13,804 nt of DNA from Clostridiales bacterium (GTDB lineage Bacteria; Bacillota; Clostridia; Oscillospirales; Oscillospiraceae), in NCBI GenBank assembly GCA_021205375.1, contig JAJPXR010000092.1, positions 1-13,804 on the forward strand. Direction: 5' to 3'. A program made the translations under genes and the position numbers. Positions 12,881-13,804 of the stretch are shown here, in pieces. The first letter of the stretch is position 1, and each line of letters starts with the position of its first letter. Below the pieces are notes generated by a model. The model was not told where the DNA came from. It saw only the letters and a program-made list of their open reading frames with translations, and searched no databases.

Positions 12881-13690
12881 ATGGCTTTTAAAATCGGTTT
12901 TGCGGCAGAGCAGCCGCAGGAACAGCTCTCAGCTACATACACACCGCCGCAGCAGACAGCGACGCCCCGCAAGTCAGTGGTGCAGGTGATGTTTCCTACG
13001 CGCGGCAACAGACTGGCCTATTACAACGACCAATTCGACCTGCACCCCGGCGACATCGTTTTCGTGGACGGCAAGCAGGAGGGGCAGCGGGGCCGCGTGG
13101 TCGAGGTCAGCTACAACTTCAAAATCAAGGTGTCCGACTACAGGCGGGTGGTGGCCGTGGCGGACACCGACGTTCACGGTCAGTTTTATATGGCATGCTC
13201 TCACTTTGTCACCTTCGACCCGGCGGTACTGCCCCGTGGCAAAGTAGAGACCTGGTACATGGCGCCGGAGAATCCGGACGAATATATCAGCGGCTGCGAC
13301 GACACCGGCTTTCTCCTGGAGGACCTCAAGGGTTTCCAGATCAGCGAAATGGTGGCGGAGCGCGGGCGTAAATACTACCTGGACAACCGAGTCGCCTACC
13401 TTTCCATTGACGGAACCAGCGGCTACGCCATTGTGGAGGGCGGCAACCCTTACGAAGTGGAATTTACTTACAAAGATGGGGAAATCAGCAGATTGGTTTG
13501 CTCCTGCTTTTGCAGCTACAACTGCAAGCATGAGGTGGCAGTCCTGATGCAGCTTCGGGAAACGCTGGCCTTGATGGAGAAGGACTACGGCTCCAAGTAC
13601 AAGGCGGGCGGCTATTTCGCGGCGGTCAGCAAGAGCGTCCTGTTCAGCATGGCCATCGACAGCAAGACCACCGGCAGCTTTACGTTGTAA
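12881..13690 (+). CDS. SWIM zinc-finger domain protein
   Basis: A 269-residue cytoplasmic protein. The start ATG at 12881 has AAGGAGG six bases upstream. Residues 1-32 are a Gln/Pro/Thr-rich linker. Residues 33-95 look like a small beta barrel (VVQVMFP, LHPGDIVFVDGK, GRVVEVS), similar in style to the N-terminal part of PriA or PSP1-type proteins, but I cannot assign it firmly. Residues 200-222 are a SWIM zinc finger, C207-x-C209-x5-C215-x-H217 inside LVCSCFCSYNCKHEVAVL, a fold known to bind DNA or proteins in SWI2/SNF2 and MuDR-type partners. Residues 160-198 carry the strands that usually precede the finger. The C-terminus is short, and no helicase or nuclease domain is attached. Here it stands alone with its own terminator. 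Confidence 0.8.
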   Translation: MAFKIGFAAEQPQEQLSATYTPPQQTATPRKSVVQVMFPTRGNRLAYYNDQFDLHPGDIVFVDGKQEGQRGRVVEVSYNFKIKVSDYRRVVAVADTDVHGQFYMACSHFVTFDPAVLPRGKVETWYMAPENPDEYISGCDDTGFLLEDLKGFQISEMVAERGRKYYLDNRVAYLSIDGTSGYAIVEGGNPYEVEFTYKDGEISRLVCSCFCSYNCKHEVAVLMQLRETLALMEKDYGSKYKAGGYFAAVSKSVLFSMAIDSKTTGSFTL

Positions 13691-13710
13691 TGTGTGCCGT
13701 TTCCTAGATG

Positions 13711-13756
13711 AAAATACCGGACGATTCATTTCCATCGAACCGTCCGGTATTTTTTT
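13711..13756 (+). terminator. Intrinsic terminator of the SWIM gene
   Basis: AAAATACCGGACG (13711-13723) and CGTCCGGTATTTT (13741-13753) form a perfect 13-bp stem with a 17-base loop; the T run continues to 13756. The A run on the left makes it potentially bidirectional. Confidence 0.92.
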
Positions 13757-13773
13757 GGGTTCTATAATAAATG

Positions 13774-13802
13774 TTGGGGTCAGGTAAAGCACCTGGCCCC
13801 AA
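13774..13802. repeat. Strong hairpin at the window edge
   Basis: TTGGGGTCAGGT (13774-13785) and ACCTGGCCCCAA (13791-13802) form a 12-bp stem with one wobble and a five-base loop AAAGC. It follows a complete terminator by only 18 bases, so it is not needed to end the SWIM transcript. It could be the edge of a palindromic repeat or of an IS200/REP-type mobile element beyond the window, or a terminator for a minus-strand gene to the right. Confidence 0.5.
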
Positions 13803-13804
13803 AT

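Noticed and set aside
1..13804. CRISPR array, tRNA or rRNA genes, integrase or prophage
   Set aside because: I looked for evenly spaced repeats, cloverleaf-like segments and recombinase motifs and saw none.

Overview
The window reads as chromosomal core sequence from a GC-rich, low-to-moderate complexity Gram-positive of class Clostridia, most likely an Oscillospiraceae-type gut anaerobe. This is an inference from: strong AGGAGG-type ribosome binding sites; sigma-A promoters with near-perfect 17-bp spacers; the order DUF512 radical-SAM protein / der / plsY / gpsA, which I know from clostridial genomes; a SleB-type spore hydrolase; a DUF3048 lipoprotein; and a tiny Cys/Gly-rich peptide of the kind seen in spore formers. 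No rRNA, tRNA, CRISPR array, integrase or complete insertion sequence was seen.

Layout. Bases 1-320 hold a 56-residue Cys/Gly-rich peptide gene (+) behind a possible sporulation sigma-K-like promoter. Bases 382-1836 are a three-gene minus-strand operon: a ProXp/YbaK-type prolyl-tRNA editing protein, a 99-residue protein I do not recognise, and a GNAT acetyltransferase. It diverges from a plus-strand unit with a DivIVA-like coiled-coil protein (2084-2662) and an MreB-family actin (2947-3975), each with its own good promoter; a strong terminator closes mreB. Bases 4023-4305 contain no gene but a cluster of hairpins.

Bases 4306-9563 are a long minus-strand run, transcribed from right to left: DUF512/PDZ radical-SAM protein, Der (ribosome assembly GTPase), PlsY and GpsA (the acyl-phosphate route to lysophosphatidate and the supply of its sn-glycerol-3-phosphate), then a GyrI-like small-molecule-binding protein broken by a one-base frameshift. 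Upstream of it lies the yceD(DUF177)-rpmF unit (9698-10430) with a textbook promoter and a terminator.

Bases 10592-11948 are a complete plus-strand transcription unit (promoter, DUF3048 lipoprotein, terminator). A convergent minus-strand gene (11952-12614) encodes a secreted peptidoglycan-binding/SleB hydrolase. Divergent from it is a SWIM zinc-finger protein (12881-13690), with an 8-bp inverted repeat sitting in the shared promoter region. The window ends in a strong terminator and a second, larger hairpin at the very edge.

Most of the window is housekeeping. The points that merit a second look are the Cys/Gly-rich peptide with its sporulation-like promoter, the MreB gene paired with a DivIVA-like protein and without mreC/mreD, the SWIM protein and its operator-like repeat, the hairpin cluster at 4115-4242, the frameshifted GyrI-like gene, and the palindrome at the right end. 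I did not find a clearly new multi-gene system.
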